Shown here piece after piece: positions 62,070 to 64,000 of a stretch of 64,000 bases of DNA. The stretch covers positions 9,226,278 through 9,290,277 of the forward strand of contig OX377206.1 of the NCBI GenBank assembly GCA_947396885.1. The letters run 5' to 3'. Made by a program: the position numbers and the translations under genes. The notes beneath the pieces are model-generated. The model made no database searches. It saw nothing but the letters and a program-made list of their open reading frames with translations, and was not told where the DNA came from. Origin of the DNA: Heligmosomoides polygyrus polygyrus (Eukaryota; Nematoda; Chromadorea; Rhabditida; Heligmosomidae). How positions within the stretch are numbered: position 1 is the first letter of the stretch; each line of letters opens with the position of its first letter.

Positions 62070-62795
62070 TACAGGGTGCGGCGTTTAAATCTGGACAAAC
62101 TAGAATTTCTATTTTCAAACAATTATATTAACACACAATACAATTAAAATGGATTTTTTCACGCTCAAATAGGGAGATATCTTTAGAGTAAAATTACGCA
62201 GCATATCTTCCGTCAGCCGCAATGACCGCTTCCATCCTTGATCTGAAGCGCTCGAACGTTCTCTTTAGAAGAGCGCTATCCATGTTTGTGAATGCTGCTT
62301 CGGTAGCGGTGCGAAGAGATGTGACGTTGGGGTGCTTCGTCTCGTTAGCGACCCTTTCGACTACGCTCCAACCATAATGGTCCGAGGATTCAACTTCCGG
62401 TTATTCGGAAGCCAGAACTCTCAGAACAAAGCACGTCCAAGTTATCGGACGACCAGCTTTGGACTATACGGGTTGTGTAAGTCGGTGGGTCGTTTTGCTG
62501 GAAGACATATGGCCTCTCCGAGGCTATACTAACCATACACGGTTTCACTGCAGTCTTTAAAACTCGCAGATGAACTTCTTTGGTGACCGTCTGTCCTTTG
62601 GAAGCATAACATCACCCTCACTGGATGCAACACTGAGACGAGAACCCTTGCTGCAAATTTTCTTCTTGCGGAACCTTCCTCCCACTCCTCGGAAGCACTG
62701 TACCTGGCCAGAACATCGAAAACGATTGATCTCCTGTACTTGAAGTGTTGTAGTGCATTGCTGTTGTATCGATTTTTTGTAGTGTTAAACGACAT
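62070..62795 (-). mobile_element. Tc1-like transposon remnant
   Basis: TA then CAGGGTGCGGCGTTTAAATC marks the left end (62070-62091). Minus-strand reading from 62220 gives RALQ..RFRSRMEAVIAAD-type C-terminal sequence, and further up RPYVF, then TEVHLRVLKT-like text, all with frameshifts. No right terminal repeat was found. 62796-63464 shows no gene. Confidence 0.7.
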
Positions 62796-63464
62796 TGATT
62801 AAACCCGCGCAATGTATGGAATATTAACCACTTCTTCTTGTGTTGTAAAGTTGTTCTCCAATAAACCGCTCTCTGGTGTATATGGCAGCCTCAAAAATAC
62901 GAATATTAAATCATTTCAGCCGGGAAACGTACAAAAACGCACTTTGACAATCGCGGCTGTAAACTGCAAGACGTTTCATTCTAATTTAGGAGATATTGGG
63001 TCTGGTTTCAGAACTGCTCCAGTTGTTTTGCCTAGTGCCCAATTTGGTTTGAAGATTGCCCGATTTTAATCCTTGGAATTTGTACATCTGACATTTCTAG
63101 TTTATAATAGGTAGAACATAGAACATAGAAGATTTACTGAACTAAAAAAGTAAAGGAAGAGCACAAAAGATTACATGAAAGTTGGATTTTTAAAGACCAG
63201 CAAAAGCAGAACATATGATTTATGAGCCAAAAAGTGATATAAAATCAGTTGAGCACAAAAGACTATAGCTAAGACTGGCTTTTTAAAGACTAGCAAAGGC
63301 GATTTCTTCCAATGGTTTTCATAATGTATTGCCTTTTTGAAACCAATTATTTAGCTTATTTTCTGAAAAAAAGAAGGGGAAGAAGAATGGATATTTTGAG
63401 ATGAAAACGTGATATAGTGTGGTGTTTGCACAAAAGTTTGAATTAAACAGCTTATTATAAATAA

Positions 63465-63701
63465 GATCACCGACTGAATTCCGCGGGATATCAAGAGAAC
63501 ACCAGGATGTCACCAACGCGTTGGTCGGACTTCTTCGTGAAAGCCCTGAACGACCGATATGACGCTGTTCGTATCCCTCGAGCGAGGAGAATCCATTGGA
63601 CCACTCTGGCACGCGACAGGGACGAATGGAGACGCTGCTGGCGCCCACTCGAGCAAGTCGATGATCAAACGGACGACAGGTGATACAGGTGGTACAGGTG
63701 A
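63465..63701 (+). mobile_element. RTE-type LINE, 3' end
   Basis: Plus strand: ACCGACTGAATTCCGCGGGA, GGTCGGACTTCTTCGTGAAA, GTGGCGCCC-type region and ending CAGGTGATACAGGTGGTACAGG, the RTE tail repeats. 5'-truncated. Confidence 0.9.
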
Positions 63702-63813
63702 TTAGAAATAAGATTGGTTAATGAGAAATTCCTTACTCTATTGATTTACTTTTTTGAGTCCTTTGTATGTAGTTTTTCGATAAATCGTTTAAAATGCATA
63801 GCTCTCTACACGA

Positions 63814-64000
63814 TCTATCCTAATCTGGAGGGGGCAAGGATAAAAAGCCAAGCCGATTGCTTACGTTATCCCATGCCACATTACCAAACACTCTGAATGT
63901 AAGTGAAAGCCCTCGGGGTCGAGCGTTCTACCCCCTCGTCCCCCTGGCCCGCCCACCCCAACCCCCTGGGCTTGCTCGAGAGTCCAGTGGCTGCCTTACG
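63814..64000. other. MITE end and GC-rich window edge
   Basis: GATCTATCCTAATCTGGAGG is a left end of the GGATCTATCC family. The last 100 bases are C-rich; nothing further can be assigned. Confidence 0.45.

Overview
The window reads as a nematode nuclear contig, most likely a strongylid (hookworm-type) worm. Evidence: a four-exon cuticle collagen gene with a furin-type RIRRQ site, short introns with TTTCAG-type acceptors, an almost exact SL1-like 22-mer, two U6 snRNA genes with a nematode-type upstream region, and a very high load of mariner/Tc1 elements, RTE-type LINEs and foldback MITEs. One 200-base run of N (13801-14000) is an assembly gap. Species was not determined; the strongylid placement is inference.

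Recognisable genes are few. (1) 1-3384 (+): the 3' part of a mitochondrial glutamate carrier (SLC25A18/22-like), whose last intron holds a mariner that itself holds a foldback MITE. (2) 8410-8757 (+): a possible small secreted protein. (3) 8811-10320 (+): a complete cuticle collagen. (4) 16350-17512: two U6 snRNA genes arranged head to head inside an inverted duplication. (5) 20687-21062 (-): a ZIP zinc-transporter fragment, broken by a 17-base templated insertion and lying between 41-base inverted repeats. (6) 33500-36419 (+): a complete SoxB-group HMG-box gene. Weaker candidates are exons at 40500-40793 (-) and 56588-56908 (-).

Most of the rest is repeat. A tRNA-derived SINE occurs about 15 times in all states of decay. 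A family of hairpin MITEs with 3-bp TAA target duplications and GGCC-type ends (PIF/Harbinger or Tourist-like) occurs about 10 times, including a chain of four at 22611-23051 in which neighbours share single TAA triplets. mariner copies lie at 974-2356, 37707-37960, 45269-45787, 49928-50840, 50848-51947 and 55100-56366; Tc1-like copies at 19141-20375, 44014-45046 and 62070-62795; RTE fragments at 6100, 19085, 27950, 53883, 61345 and 63465; a different LINE reverse transcriptase at 58120-58740; a Helitron-like element at 15007-16077. Tandem arrays include an exact 145-bp satellite (52840-53390), a 21-bp in-frame minisatellite (12738-12842), and old diverged arrays at 24120-25020, 31000-32735 and 41040-42780, the last carrying the SL1-like sequence.

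The genes do not form an operon or pathway. The carrier (mitochondrial glutamate import), collagen (cuticle), U6 (spliceosome) and Sox (transcription) are independent loci separated by transposon-rich DNA. The most unusual observations are the templated hairpin in the ZIP fragment, the TAA-sharing MITE chain, the U6 inverted pair with an 8-bp-flanked insertion, and the SL1-like sequence inside a diverged repeat.
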